In this document: piece by piece, positions 54,416-62,857 of the stretch | Layout of the letters: the number at the start of each line of letters is the position of its first letter | Position numbering within the stretch: position 1 is the first letter of the stretch | From: an uncultured Clostridia bacterium | GTDB lineage: Bacteria; Bacillota; Clostridia; Christensenellales; Borkfalkiaceae | Reading direction: 5' to 3' | DNA: 64,000 bases | Assembly (NCBI GenBank): GCA_947631195.1 | Contig: CANRKK010000001.1 | Coordinates: forward strand, 62,001-126,000 | Program-made: the position numbers and the translations under genes | The notes under the pieces: generated by a model | Told to the model about the DNA's origin: nothing | The model's input: the letters and a program-made list of their open reading frames with translations, nothing else | Database searches by the model: none

Positions 54416-55192
54416 CTACAAATTCTTCTTTTTGTATTCGGCAAACCTGAATTGCGGCAAGCGACCATCGATATTATCTATAGACTCGAGCGGTATGCCG
54501 GCCTCCGCCACGATTTGCTCGGCAATCTTTGTGTCGCCCACCCTGTCGGCAGAATGTGCGTCCGAATCGACAACAAATTTGACGCCCGTAGACGCCATCA
54601 GATTGAGTTCCTCGGCGGAAACGTGCCGCTTTTTTGTGTTGATTTCTATATAAGTGCCGTAATCGGCGCAACATTTTGCAACTTCTTCAAGATTGCAATA
54701 ACATTTATAATTAATGTGGGTCAGGATATCGATGGGATTATCGCGGATTGCCTTTACATAGGCCTGAGTTGTGTAATCGATAACCTTTTGCGACGGCTTT
54801 TTGCCGAATTTGTAAGCCGAATAATTTTTCAGCATTATGTTGTACATATCGGAAAAACTTTTATACCTTACCACCTCATGAATTCCGCACAAATATATGT
54901 CAAAAAAATTCAAATCGGCTGTTTTCATGTCGGTATCGCCGTTTAAGGATATCAGATTGCTTTCCATTCCCATCAAAACCCTGATCCCCGTCAGCTTTTC
55001 CGCTTCTATACATTCGGCGCGGAGTTCCCCCAATTTTTTTCGTTTTAACCCGAATAAAATATGGTTAAAGCCGTGGTCGGTTATGGCAATCTGTTTAAGC
55101 CCGAGTTTTTTTGCCGCACGGGCGTTTTCCAAAACAGTATTTTCGCCGTGTGAATACGGAGTATGAGTATGATAATCAGCTGTAAGTATCAT
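54416..55192 (-). CDS. PHP-domain phosphoesterase (YcdX/histidinol-phosphatase-like)
   Basis: Predicted metal-dependent phosphatase. The PHP metal ligands are in ADYHTHTPYSHGENT, IAITDHGFNHI, GMESNLI, DILTHINY and VDSDAHSADRVGD. At 258 residues it is a stand-alone PHP protein and resembles the clostridial genes that sit beside whiA. It could act as histidinol phosphatase, but no his genes are nearby. Its ATG overlaps the murB stop by one base. Confidence 0.88.
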   Translation of the reverse strand: MILTADYHTHTPYSHGENTVLENARAAKKLGLKQIAITDHGFNHILFGLKRKKLGELRAECIEAEKLTGIRVLMGMESNLISLNGDTDMKTADLNFFDIYLCGIHEVVRYKSFSDMYNIMLKNYSAYKFGKKPSQKVIDYTTQAYVKAIRDNPIDILTHINYKCYCNLEEVAKCCADYGTYIEINTKKRHVSAEELNLMASTGVKFVVDSDAHSADRVGDTKIAEQIVAEAGIPLESIDNIDGRLPQFRFAEYKKKNL

Positions 55193-56076
55193 TAAAATTC
55201 TCCTATGTACACAACTTCCTCTTCAAGCCTTACGCCAAACGCGCTAAAAACCTCACGTTTTATATGTTCGATCAATTTATAAATATCCGTAGCGCGCGCG
55301 CCGTTATCGTTTATTATAAAGTTTGCGTGTTTCCTGCTTACCTCCGCGCCGCCACACCTAAACCCTTTAAGCCCGCAGGCCTCTATAAGATAACCTGCGC
55401 TCACGCCGTCGGGGTTTTTAAAAACGCATCCGCAACTTTTACCTTTTGGTTGTCCGCTGCGCCGTTGCAAATATTGCGTGATATTATTTTTAACTGCAGT
55501 TGGGCTTGAACGTTCAACATTGAATTCGCAGGACAAAATCATGCAATTTATGTCACGCATAGTACTATATTTATATCCAAAACTGCACGATTTATTTGAA
55601 AGTTCAATGGTTTTTTTAGTAAAAACAGTGCAAACCTCTAAAACGTCCGATATAAATTTTCCGCCCGCGCCGCCGTTCATAAACGTCAGGCCGCCTACGC
55701 TTGCCGGTATGCCTGCCAAAAATTCCAAGCCGCTCAAGCCGTTTGAAATGCAATATTGCAGCAGGCTGCCCACTCTTACGCCGCTTTGGCATTTAAGTTT
55801 GTCGCCGTTTTCAAAAATGCCTTTTAAACCTGCGGTGCAAATAACCGAGCCGTCGTAAAATGAGTCCGAAGCCAATATGTTTGAACCGTTGCCCAAAATA
55901 AAAAACTTTTCTTTGGTTTCGGTCAGCGTAGCGTAAATTTGTGTCGCTTCGTCTTCGGTTGTGGGGAAATACGCTTTTTTGCATAACCCGCCCACTCCGT
56001 ACGTTGTATTGCGGGCCAAATCAAAATTTTCTTCGGATTTTATTCCGCTAATATCTGCACTCGGTTTCAATGACAT
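55192..56076 (-). CDS. murB: UDP-N-acetylenolpyruvoylglucosamine reductase MurB
   Basis: FAD enzyme making UDP-MurNAc for peptidoglycan. FAD-binding motifs are NTTYGVGG, FILGNGSNILASD and LEFLAGIPASVGGLTFMNGGAGG; the catalytic serine region is QPKGKSCGCVFKNP, and the type IIb C-terminus contains GCVFKNPDGVSAGYLIEACGLKGFRCGGAEVSRKHANFIIN. The protein has 294 residues. It carries repeat copy 5 in frame, encoding STMRDI in the FGYKYSTMRDI strand. Confidence 0.96.
   Translation of the reverse strand: MSLKPSADISGIKSEENFDLARNTTYGVGGLCKKAYFPTTEDEATQIYATLTETKEKFFILGNGSNILASDSFYDGSVICTAGLKGIFENGDKLKCQSGVRVGSLLQYCISNGLSGLEFLAGIPASVGGLTFMNGGAGGKFISDVLEVCTVFTKKTIELSNKSCSFGYKYSTMRDINCMILSCEFNVERSSPTAVKNNITQYLQRRSGQPKGKSCGCVFKNPDGVSAGYLIEACGLKGFRCGGAEVSRKHANFIINDNGARATDIYKLIEHIKREVFSAFGVRLEEEVVYIGEF
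55548..55566 (-). repeat. Dispersed repeat, copy 5 (inside murB)
   Basis: The minus strand reads AGTACTATGCGTGACATAA, identical to copy 1 over 19 bases, and is read in the same frame as in miaA (STMRDI). Confidence 0.9.
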
Positions 56077-56119
56077 TAATACCTTTATATTTTACCATTT
56101 ATTTATACTTATTTCAACA

Positions 56120-57037
56120 TTAATTCAATAAATTTTTAATCAAATTTATATCCGAATTTTTTATTGCTCCGTTCAACAGAGTTTTAGTTTCACTGCTTAT
56201 TGGCGACGCGAGCTTATATCGGTAATTTAGGCCCTCCATTGCTGCCATTGCGTCATCATAAATCGGTTTATCGCCCATAAGTCCGATTTTGTTGAGATTT
56301 TGGCTGTTGTTATTGATAAATTCTATAAATTCATTTGCAAAATATATGTTTTTACCGTCCGTTGCTGTTACCGAGATTAGCTGAAATAAATCGTTAAATT
56401 CGGTGATCGGTTCAACCTTAAACTGAACCTCACGGGTGATCAGTCTGAATATATCTCTCTGCGTGCCCAAAAGATATTTATACTTGCCGCCGATAAGGCT
56501 GATATATGCTTCCGTCGGCTTTTCGGCTGCGGCTCCAGCTAAGCCGCGCATCAGTGCCGCTATTTGCGCAAAGTTTTCTGTGCCGCAATTCAAAACGGTA
56601 TTAGCCGCCGAAACGTCGCTGAAATCGGCATTTTCGCTTACAGTCAAAATACAATAGCCGCCGTGCGCCCAAATATGCGAAGCCGTCTTGTCCGTTATGT
56701 AACTTTCAATCCCGTATGCTCCCGCGCCGTATGAAATCAAATCGGGCCGTGCGCCGTTTTTTAGATTCTGTCTTGCGGCTTCCGACGATAGTGACAGCAC
56801 TTGCACGTAACATTTGGTTTCCTTGGTAAATTCGTTCCCCAACTTTTGCAGATAATTTGCGCGCGAGCCTTTACCGCCTTCAAAGCTGTCAATCTGCCAA
56901 ACCGTCAACATATTCATTTGACTGCTTTCGGCGGTCTGCTTGACCGTATTTGCCGCAATCAGTATCGGCGCCGCAACCAAAACGGAGATACATGCAGCCA
57001 GCCATACTATCCTTGCTATCACCTTTTTATGTTTCAT
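56120..57037 (-). CDS. Extracellular solute-binding-like protein, membrane-anchored
   Basis: The N-terminus has a signal or anchor segment (VIARIVWLAACISVLVAAPILIAAN, about residues 5-29) without a lipobox. The mature part begins LTVWQIDSFEGGKGSRANYLQKLGNEFTKE, the opening of family 1 ABC sugar-binding proteins, and continues with RPDLISYGAGAYGIESY. At 305 residues it is shorter than typical binding proteins (about 400). No permease or ATPase genes lie nearby, so its transport role is uncertain and it may be a degenerate or sensing relative. It precedes murB on the same strand. Confidence 0.65.
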   Translation of the reverse strand: MKHKKVIARIVWLAACISVLVAAPILIAANTVKQTAESSQMNMLTVWQIDSFEGGKGSRANYLQKLGNEFTKETKCYVQVLSLSSEAARQNLKNGARPDLISYGAGAYGIESYITDKTASHIWAHGGYCILTVSENADFSDVSAANTVLNCGTENFAQIAALMRGLAGAAAEKPTEAYISLIGGKYKYLLGTQRDIFRLITREVQFKVEPITEFNDLFQLISVTATDGKNIYFANEFIEFINNNSQNLNKIGLMGDKPIYDDAMAAMEGLNYRYKLASPISSETKTLLNGAIKNSDINLIKNLLN

Positions 57038-57074
57038 ACATTATTTTATTAGCGTTTGCCCGCAAAAATACATA

Positions 57075-57158
57075 GGGAGTATCCTGACAAGAATACTCCC
57101 CCGCTCATCTGCCAAAACGCACAACGCTTTAACAAATAAGCATATATATTAAAGCGTT
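57075..57158. other. Two intergenic hairpins downstream of the XRE gene
   Basis: GGGAGTAT/ATACTCCC (57075-57100) and AACGCTTTAA/TTAAAGCGTT (57123-57158) are inverted repeats with loops of 10 and 16 bases. They may terminate the XRE transcript, although T-runs are weak. Confidence 0.5.
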
Positions 57159-57208
57159 GCCGCTTGTAAAAATATCTTGCGCAATAAATCTACATATATG
57201 CGCTATTT

Positions 57209-57754
57209 TTATAATATTTTTGATGTTCTTAAAATGTTCTTCTCATAAAGCCATCTGTTGAATTGCGCCGATATAATTATTTTCAGATATAAGCATAGCC
57301 CGGCAAACAGTAAATTGAAAGCAAAAAGTCCCGCAATCAACGCTACAATCGGCGCTACGTTAATTTTGTATTGCAATAAATTATAATTATATAGAGTTAA
57401 TTGGACCGACAGGAAAATTATGCCGCACAAACTCATTATGGCCAAAAAACCGCATAACGCGACAAAAACTTGCTTTGCCTTTTGCGTTGCGGCAAACTGC
57501 CAAAAATATTCATGGCGTTCATTCCACGGCAAATTTTTAAATAAAACCGTTTCGGCAACCGCTTCTGTACCGATAAAATATTCGGCAGATACGCCGAGAA
57601 TGTTGCACAGCCGCGCAAACGTCTGCAAATCGGGTTCGGCTGTGCCGCGCTCCCAGCGTGAAACGGCCTGTCTCGTTACATAAAGCTTTTCGGCAAGTTG
57701 CTCCTGTGTAAGACCCTTACTTTTTCTCGCTTCAACAAGTTTTTCCGAAAACAT
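57209..57754 (-). CDS. XRE-family regulator with C-terminal membrane segments
   Basis: The N-terminal Cro/CI-type helix-turn-helix is canonical: KLVEARKSKGLTQEQLAEKLYVTRQAVSRWERGTAEPDLQTFARLC. Residues about 95-160 contain two hydrophobic segments (VFVALCGFLAIMSLCGIIFL and NVAPIVALIAGLFAFNLLFAGL), so it is probably membrane-tethered and may sense an envelope signal. The protein has 181 residues and its own promoter and GAGGTG site. The target is unknown; autoregulation is likely for such genes. Confidence 0.85.
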   Translation of the reverse strand: MFSEKLVEARKSKGLTQEQLAEKLYVTRQAVSRWERGTAEPDLQTFARLCNILGVSAEYFIGTEAVAETVLFKNLPWNERHEYFWQFAATQKAKQVFVALCGFLAIMSLCGIIFLSVQLTLYNYNLLQYKINVAPIVALIAGLFAFNLLFAGLCLYLKIIISAQFNRWLYEKNILRTSKIL

Positions 57755-57774
57755 ATCTCTGCACCTCTTAAAGT

Positions 57775-57803
57775 ATTATACTTTTGTAATCGACGATTTT
57801 CAA
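57775..57803 (-). promoter_or_regulatory. Promoter of the XRE regulator gene
   Basis: On the minus strand TTGAAA, 17 bases and TATAAT, 20 bases ahead of the ATG. Confidence 0.78.
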
Positions 57804-57812
57804 GCAAATTTG

Positions 57813-57847
57813 TAAAAACGCGGCGCAACCGTTTGTTGCGCCGCGTT
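57813..57847 (-). terminator. yebC terminator
   Basis: A perfect 13-bp stem AACGCGGCGCAAC/GTTGCGCCGCGTT, with TTTT after it on the minus strand. Confidence 0.9.
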
Positions 57848-57863
57848 CAGCTTAAAATAAAAC

Positions 57864-58601
57864 TTATTCTTCCTCGTCCTCGGGCAGATCTACGTTGTGG
57901 TAAACGTCCTGCACGTCGTCGAGCTCATTCAACCTGTCGAGCATTTTTTCAAACTGCTCAAGCTTTTCGCCCTCAAGCGTGATATAATTTTGCGGAATCA
58001 TTTTAATTTCCGCCTCAAGGAAAGTCACGCCCTTATCCTCAAAATATCTTCTTGCCGCCGACCAGTTTTCGGGTGTTGTGAATACTTCGTAAACGTCGTC
58101 TTCTACAGTGTAGTCCTCGGCTTCGGCTTCAAGGCAGTACTCCATCATCGTATCTTCGTCGAGCGCAACCGTTTTTTCGATCACAAAAACGCCCTTATTG
58201 TCAAACATATACGAAACGCAACCGCTGTTTCCCATCTGTCCGCCGCATTTGGCCATTGCCGAACGCACATCGCCGGCCGTCCTGTTTACGTTGTCCGTAA
58301 GCGTTTTAATTATGACGGCGGCGCCGCCTGCGCCGTATCCCTCATATATAAGTTCCTTATAATCCTTGCCTGCAAGCTCGCCCGCAGCCTTAGCGATAGA
58401 ACGTTTGATTGTATCGTTCGGCATGTTCGCCGCTTTGGCTTTTGCTATCACGTCGGCCAATTTGGAGTTGGTTTCGGGATTGGGATTGCCCTTTGCCGCA
58501 ACCGCTATCTCCCTGCCGAGTTTTGTAAACGCCGCGCCGCGCGCCGCGTCCGTTTTGCCTTTTTTAGCTTGTATGTTGTGCCATTTTGAATGTCCTGACA
58601 T
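57864..58601 (-). CDS. yebC: YebC/PmpR family protein
   Basis: Widely conserved protein, long annotated as a transcriptional regulator; related proteins (TACO1, YeeI/YebC) have been linked to translation of difficult peptides. The signature start MSGHSKWHNIQAKKGKTDAARGAAFTKLGREI is present, with NVNRTAGDVRSAMAKCGGQMGNSGCVSYMFD and an acidic C-terminus. It has 245 residues. It follows the SpoU gene by nine bases. Confidence 0.94.
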   Translation of the reverse strand: MSGHSKWHNIQAKKGKTDAARGAAFTKLGREIAVAAKGNPNPETNSKLADVIAKAKAANMPNDTIKRSIAKAAGELAGKDYKELIYEGYGAGGAAVIIKTLTDNVNRTAGDVRSAMAKCGGQMGNSGCVSYMFDNKGVFVIEKTVALDEDTMMEYCLEAEAEDYTVEDDVYEVFTTPENWSAARRYFEDKGVTFLEAEIKMIPQNYITLEGEKLEQFEKMLDRLNELDDVQDVYHNVDLPEDEEE

Positions 58602-58610
58602 ATTAATTCC

Positions 58611-59342
58611 TCACTTTAAATTGCGCTCTTTTAAAGCGTACATTGCAATACCTGCCGAAACCGCAGCGTTTAAACTCTCGCAGGTTTTACGCATGGGTAT
58701 TTTAAGTTTGTAATCAGCTTTGTTTTTAATGAATTCGTCTATTCCCGACCCCTCGTTACCAATGCAAAGACAATATTTTTCGGGGGGATTAAATCCGAAG
58801 ATGTTTTCGCCCTGCATGTCTGCGCATATTATGGGGCAGCCGTCCAAAGCGCTTAATACCTCTTCCCTTTCGGCTTGGTAGACGGTGGCAAAGAATATCC
58901 CGCTCATACTTGCGCGCACTGCCTTGGGCGAATAGGGATCGGTGCAATTTATCATATAAATTTCATCAAATCCCGCCGCGTTGGCCGTTCTTATGATTGT
59001 TCCCAAATTGCCGGGGTCCTGCAATCTATCCAACAAAATACAGCTGTTTTGGGGCGGCTTTAACACCGTTTGCGGAATTTTTACGACGGCGATGACGCCT
59101 TGCGGAGCCTTTTCAAAAGATATAGCTCCAAACACGTCGTCGCTCACCACAAGCGGATTTTTGTAGCGCGCGGCAAACTTTTCGGTACAAATAACCTGCC
59201 GGATATCTCCCCCTGCCGCAACGCACTCGTCCACGGGCTTTGTGCCCTCAACAAGATAGAGTCCGTTTATCCGCCTGTATTTTTTGTCGTAGAGCTTTGC
59301 AACTTCCTTGATTTGCGGATTGGATTTTGACGTTATAATCAT
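58611..59342 (-). CDS. TrmH/SpoU family RNA 2'-O-methyltransferase
   Basis: SPOUT methyltransferase modifying rRNA or tRNA ribose. An N-terminal substrate-binding domain (SNPQIKEVAKLYDKKYRRINGLYLVEGTKPVDE) precedes the knotted catalytic domain with LLDRLQDPGNLGTIIRTANAAGFDEIYM, LCIGNEGSGI and KIPMRKTCESLNAAVSAGIAMY. With ATG 59342 the length is 243. A terminator hairpin lies between rplT and this gene, and its stem supplies the AAAGG upstream of the start. It is probably expressed by readthrough from the infC operon. Confidence 0.92.
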   Translation of the reverse strand: MIITSKSNPQIKEVAKLYDKKYRRINGLYLVEGTKPVDECVAAGGDIRQVICTEKFAARYKNPLVVSDDVFGAISFEKAPQGVIAVVKIPQTVLKPPQNSCILLDRLQDPGNLGTIIRTANAAGFDEIYMINCTDPYSPKAVRASMSGIFFATVYQAEREEVLSALDGCPIICADMQGENIFGFNPPEKYCLCIGNEGSGIDEFIKNKADYKLKIPMRKTCESLNAAVSAGIAMYALKERNLK

Positions 59343-59345
59343 AGA

Positions 59346-59382
59346 CAAAAAATTAAGCCTTTCGGTTAAAAAGGCTTAAATT
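59346..59382 (-). terminator. Terminator between rplT and the SpoU gene
   Basis: On the minus strand TTAAGCCTTT/AAAGGCTTAA is followed by TTTTTT, ending right at the next start region. Confidence 0.85.
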
Positions 59383-59386
59383 ATAT

Positions 59387-59737
59387 TCATAGTGCCTGTT
59401 TAGCTTTGTCTGCAAGCGCTGCAAAAGCCTGTGCGTCGTTTACCGCAAGGTCGGCAAGCACTTTTCTGTTGAGGGTAATCCCCGCCGTTTTGAGACCATA
59501 CATAAATTTTGAATAGGAAAGACCGTTGATTCTCGCCGCGGCGTTAATGCGGGCAATCCAAAGGCTGCGCATGTCGCGCTTTCTCAATCTTCTGCCGATA
59601 AAGGCATAGTTTAAGGACTTCATAACGGCCTGGCGGGCGATCCTGTAATTCTTGGATTTATAGCCGCGGTAGCCCTTTGCAAGACGTAATATCTTTCTGC
59701 GCTTCTTTAAAGCGTTTACTGTTCTCTTAATACGCAT
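59387..59737 (-). CDS. rplT: 50S ribosomal protein L20
   Basis: Primary 23S rRNA-binding protein needed for early 50S assembly and, in Bacillota, the repressor of its own operon. The 116-residue protein shows the basic N-terminal helix ([35 protein letters not shown]) and the conserved [26 protein letters not shown]. It is third in infC-rpmI-rplT. Confidence 0.98.
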   Translation of the reverse strand: MRIKRTVNALKKRRKILRLAKGYRGYKSKNYRIARQAVMKSLNYAFIGRRLRKRDMRSLWIARINAAARINGLSYSKFMYGLKTAGITLNRKVLADLAVNDAQAFAALADKAKQAL

Positions 59738-59752
59738 TATTAAAGTCCTCCG

Positions 59753-59953
59753 TTAATCTTTATAGGGAATCATCGACTTGACATTTGATTCCGTAGCGCT
59801 GGAAACAAGCGTATTTTTACGCAGGTTTCTCTTTCTCTTTCTGTTCTTGGTTTCAGCTTTGTGGTTTTTGCCGCCGTGAGGTCTCTTCACCTTACCGGTG
59901 GCAGTCAACCAAAAACGCTTTTTGCTGCCGCTGTGCGACTTCTGCTTGGGCAT
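59753..59953 (-). CDS. rpmI: 50S ribosomal protein L35
   Basis: Small basic ribosomal protein of 66 residues: MPKQKSHSGSKKRFWLTATGKVKRPHGGKNH, with the family's KTKR-type C-terminal region (RKRKRNLRKNTLV). It lies between infC and rplT. AGGAGG-type signals precede its ATG. Confidence 0.97.
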   Translation of the reverse strand: MPKQKSHSGSKKRFWLTATGKVKRPHGGKNHKAETKNRKRKRNLRKNTLVSSATESNVKSMIPYKD

Positions 59954-59985
59954 TTATTTATCCTCCATATGAATATTTTATAAAT

Positions 59986-60501
59986 TTAATTTTTAGCGGG
60001 AGAAAGCATCATTATGATATTGCGGCCTTCCGTGGTCGGCTTTTTATCCTGCACGGCTTTTCCGCCGAGCCCTTCAAAGAAGTCCTGCATTACCTTTACT
60101 CCTTGATAAGCTCTTGCGTTTTCGCGGCCTTTCATCCTGATTGATACTTTAATCTTGTTCCCCGCTTCCAAAAATTTGAGGCACTGCTTGGTTTTTACTG
60201 CAATATCCCCAACATCAATGGTCATTGAAAGCCTTATTTCCTTTACTTCTACCACCGTCTGGTTTTTGCGGTTTTCCTTGTCGCGCTTTGCCTGCTCGTA
60301 CTTGAATTTGGAATAATCCATAATTTTGCATACGGGCGGGTTGGCTGTCGGTGATATTTTTACAAGGTCGAGTTCGGCTTCGTCGGCAAGTTTTTGGGCT
60401 TGCTGGCTGCTCATAACGCCTATCATCTGGCCGTCGCTGCCGATAACTCTCACTTCTTTATCGCGAATTGCTTCGTTTACGGAATATAAATCTTTTATAA
60501 T
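59986..60501 (-). CDS. infC: Translation initiation factor IF-3, AUU start codon
   Basis: IF-3 ensures start-codon selection and subunit dissociation. The N-domain begins KDLYSVNEAIRDKEVRVIGSDGQMIGVMS; the linker and C-domain include PPVCKIMDYSKFKYEQAKRDKE and EIRLSMTIDVGDIAVKTKQCLKFLEAGNKIKVSIRMKGR. The track begins 20 codons upstream, inside the leader terminator. No ATG, GTG or TTG suits the normal IF-3 N-terminus. ATT at 60501 is in frame, six bases after a GAGG, and gives 171 residues. AUU starts are typical of infC and allow IF-3 to repress its own translation. Confidence 0.93.
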   Translation of the reverse strand: MIKDLYSVNEAIRDKEVRVIGSDGQMIGVMSSQQAQKLADEAELDLVKISPTANPPVCKIMDYSKFKYEQAKRDKENRKNQTVVEVKEIRLSMTIDVGDIAVKTKQCLKFLEAGNKIKVSIRMKGRENARAYQGVKVMQDFFEGLGGKAVQDKKPTTEGRNIIMMLSPAKN

Positions 60502-60523
60502 GATATACCTCGTTAAAAGTTTT

Positions 60524-60554
60524 AAAAAAAATCGGGCCGCAAAAGCAACCCGAT
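60524..60554 (-). terminator. Leader terminator (attenuator) of the infC operon
   Basis: On the minus strand ATCGGG...CCCGAT closes a short hairpin followed by eight T, within the untranslated leader. This arrangement resembles the L20-regulated infC leader of Bacillus. Confidence 0.8.
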
Positions 60555-60645
60555 ACGCCAAGACATAATTATGCCTTACAAAAACGTTATCTTGCCGGAC
60601 AAAAACTCCGTACGGCGAAAGGGTTTGCCTTTACTTTACTGTTTA
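60524..60645 (-). promoter_or_regulatory. Putative L20-type autoregulatory leader of infC-rpmI-rplT
   Basis: About 140 nt of leader separate the promoter from the AUU start. It includes CCGTACGG and CCGGCAAGATAACG elements and ends in a terminator. In Bacillus L20 binds such a leader and favours termination; here only the architecture is seen. Confidence 0.6.
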
Positions 60646-60675
60646 AGTTTACGATATTTTGGCTTGGAATGTCAA
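60646..60675 (-). promoter_or_regulatory. infC operon promoter
   Basis: On the minus strand TTGACA and TAAACT are separated by 18 bases, just after the thrS stop. Confidence 0.6.
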
Positions 60676-60685
60676 GCAATTTTAA

Positions 60686-62641
60686 TCAGAAAATAGTTTT
60701 ATTTGCTATTTCGAGCACAACTTTTGACAAAAATTCGTCAAATTTAACCGTTTCCTTAGCCTCAACGCCGCGCTTGTTGACGTTCACGGTGCCGTTTTCG
60801 GCTTCCTGGTCGCCGACTACAAGTACGTAGGGCACTTTATCCATTTTGGCTTCCCTTATCTTATAGCCTATTTTTTCGTTGCGCCTGTCAACTTCCACCC
60901 TTACTCCCGCGTTTTGCAATCCTGCGGCAATCTTTTCGGCATAGGGCAGGGTTCTGTCGGTAATGGGAAGCACTTTGACTTGCGTGGGGCACATCCACAG
61001 CGGGAACGCGCCCGCATATTTTTCTATGAGGAAGGCCAAAGTCCTCTCATAGCATCCTATAGAGCTGCGGTGAATGACGTAAGGAGTCTGCTTTGTGCCG
61101 TCGACGTCAACGTACTGCATTTCAAAACTTTCGCCTGCGGCAAAATCAATCTGGATCGTTATCAGCGTATCCTCTTTGCCGTGCACGTTTTTAATTTGCA
61201 CGTCGAGCTTGGGGCCGTAGAAAGCCGCTTCGTCGTCCGCCTCTACATAGTCGATTTTGAGGTCGTCGAGGATCTTTTTCATCATGGCCTCGGTGTTTAT
61301 CCATGCCTCGTCGTTGTCTATATATTTATCTGACTTGGATGCGCCGCGCTTTGAAAAGCGGTACGTCACGTCGTCGCGCATGCCCAACGCGTCCAAAAGA
61401 TAGTAGCTCAAATCGAGGCAACGCTTAAATTCGTCCTCAACCTGTTCTTTGGTGCAGATTATATGACCGTCGGAAAGAGTAAACTGTCTTACACGTATAA
61501 GACCGTGCATTTCGCCGGACGCCTCTTTTCTGAATTCCGTAGCCGTTTCCGAATAGCGGCAAGGCAAATCGCGGTAACTCTTTAACCCGTTTTTGAATAT
61601 CTGGTACTGGAAAGGGCATGTCATGGGCCTGAGAGCCATGATCTCTTCGCCGTCTACGCTCTCGCCGTTTTCGTCAACGTCCCCCAACAGGAACATTTTG
61701 TCGCGGTAATGATACCAGTGTCCGGAAATTTTATACAGGTCGGATTTTGCCATAAGCGGCGTTTTGGTTATCTGGAAGCCGCGTTTTTCTTCCTCGTCCT
61801 CCACAAAGCGCGAAAGAATCTGTATCATCTTTGCGCCCTTGGGCATAAGAATGGGCAATCCCTGACCTATTACGTCGGAAGTCATAAATATGCCGAGGTC
61901 GCGCCCTATCTTGTTGTGGTCGCGCTTTTTTGCCTCCTCTACGGCCGTGATGTATTCGTCCAGCTGGGCTTTCTTCTCAAAGGCCGTGCCGTAAATTCTG
62001 GTAAGCATTTTATTCTTCTCGTTGCCGCGCCAATACGCGCCCGTAACCGAAGTCAATTTAAACGCCTTGATTTTGCCTGTATTGGGCAGATGGGGCCCTC
62101 TGCATAAGTCGGTGAATTTTCCCTGCTTGTAAAATGAAATTACTGCGTCGTCGGGCAGGTCTTCGATGAGTTCAACCTTATACTTTTCCCCGTATTCCTT
62201 CATAAGCTCCAGCGCCTGTTCGCGCGGAAGCTCGAAGCGTTCAACCGGAGTTTTGGATTTTATTATTTTATCCATTTCGATCTCTATCTTGGCAAGATCT
62301 TCCTGCGATATAGGCGTTTTGAAATCTATATCATAATAAAAGCCGTTATCTATTACGGGTCCTATGGCAAGGTTGCAGGTAGGATAAATGGTTTTGACCG
62401 CCTGCGCAAGCACGTGTGCGCAAGTGTGGCGGTAAACTTCAAGACCTTCCTTATCTTTCAGCGTCACAATTTCCAAAGAATCGCCGTCTTTAAGAACAGT
62501 CGAAAGGTCGCAGAGCTTTCCGTTCACCTTGGCCGCAACGGCGTTGCGCGCCAACCCTTCGCTTATCTTAGCGGCAGCGGCGGCACAATCCGCCCCCTCT
62601 TCTACGCTGATTTTTTCACCGTTTTTAAGTAAAATTTCCAT
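60686..62641 (-). CDS. thrS: Threonyl-tRNA synthetase
   Basis: Charges tRNA-Thr. The TGS domain (MEILLKNGEKISVEEGADC) is followed by the editing domain (HTCAHVLAQAVKTIYP, DNGFYYDIDF, CRGPHLPNTG) and the class II core: motif 2 RYSETATEFRKEASGEMHGLIRVRQFTLSDGH and motif 3 IHRSSIGCYERTLAFLIE, then an anticodon-binding domain. I start at ATG 62641, six bases after GGAGG; the upstream track ATG overlaps that ribosome binding site. This gives 651 residues. Control is by the T-box leader. Confidence 0.97.
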   Translation of the reverse strand: MEILLKNGEKISVEEGADCAAAAAKISEGLARNAVAAKVNGKLCDLSTVLKDGDSLEIVTLKDKEGLEVYRHTCAHVLAQAVKTIYPTCNLAIGPVIDNGFYYDIDFKTPISQEDLAKIEIEMDKIIKSKTPVERFELPREQALELMKEYGEKYKVELIEDLPDDAVISFYKQGKFTDLCRGPHLPNTGKIKAFKLTSVTGAYWRGNEKNKMLTRIYGTAFEKKAQLDEYITAVEEAKKRDHNKIGRDLGIFMTSDVIGQGLPILMPKGAKMIQILSRFVEDEEEKRGFQITKTPLMAKSDLYKISGHWYHYRDKMFLLGDVDENGESVDGEEIMALRPMTCPFQYQIFKNGLKSYRDLPCRYSETATEFRKEASGEMHGLIRVRQFTLSDGHIICTKEQVEDEFKRCLDLSYYLLDALGMRDDVTYRFSKRGASKSDKYIDNDEAWINTEAMMKKILDDLKIDYVEADDEAAFYGPKLDVQIKNVHGKEDTLITIQIDFAAGESFEMQYVDVDGTKQTPYVIHRSSIGCYERTLAFLIEKYAGAFPLWMCPTQVKVLPITDRTLPYAEKIAAGLQNAGVRVEVDRRNEKIGYKIREAKMDKVPYVLVVGDQEAENGTVNVNKRGVEAKETVKFDEFLSKVVLEIANKTIF

Positions 62642-62857
62642 ATCGTCCTCCATAAAAAAATCCCTAAACGAAAATATCGTTTAAGGACGCAAAAATACTG
62701 TTTGCGCGGTTCCACCTTAATTGCCCTCTGAAAGGACCGCTTTGAATGCCCGATTTATATAAAGTGGTTTCCCGTTCTCTTTGGGACTATGCGCTCGCAG
62801 CGCCCGCGCACTCTCTGAAAATCCCTCGGCGGTACTTGTCTTCTATCAAGCGTATTT
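62642..62857 (-). promoter_or_regulatory. T-box riboswitch of thrS (specifier ACC, Thr)
   Basis: The T-box sequence AAGGTGGAACCGCG is on the minus strand at 62705-62718. Stem I contains AGTA and GA-rich elements, and GGGAAACCACTT (about 62763-62774) presents the codon ACC as specifier. The terminator AAACGA/TCGTTT with TTTTTTT lies at 62652-62684. Uncharged tRNA-Thr(GGT), encoded in this window, would pair with ACC and favour antitermination. Confidence 0.93.
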
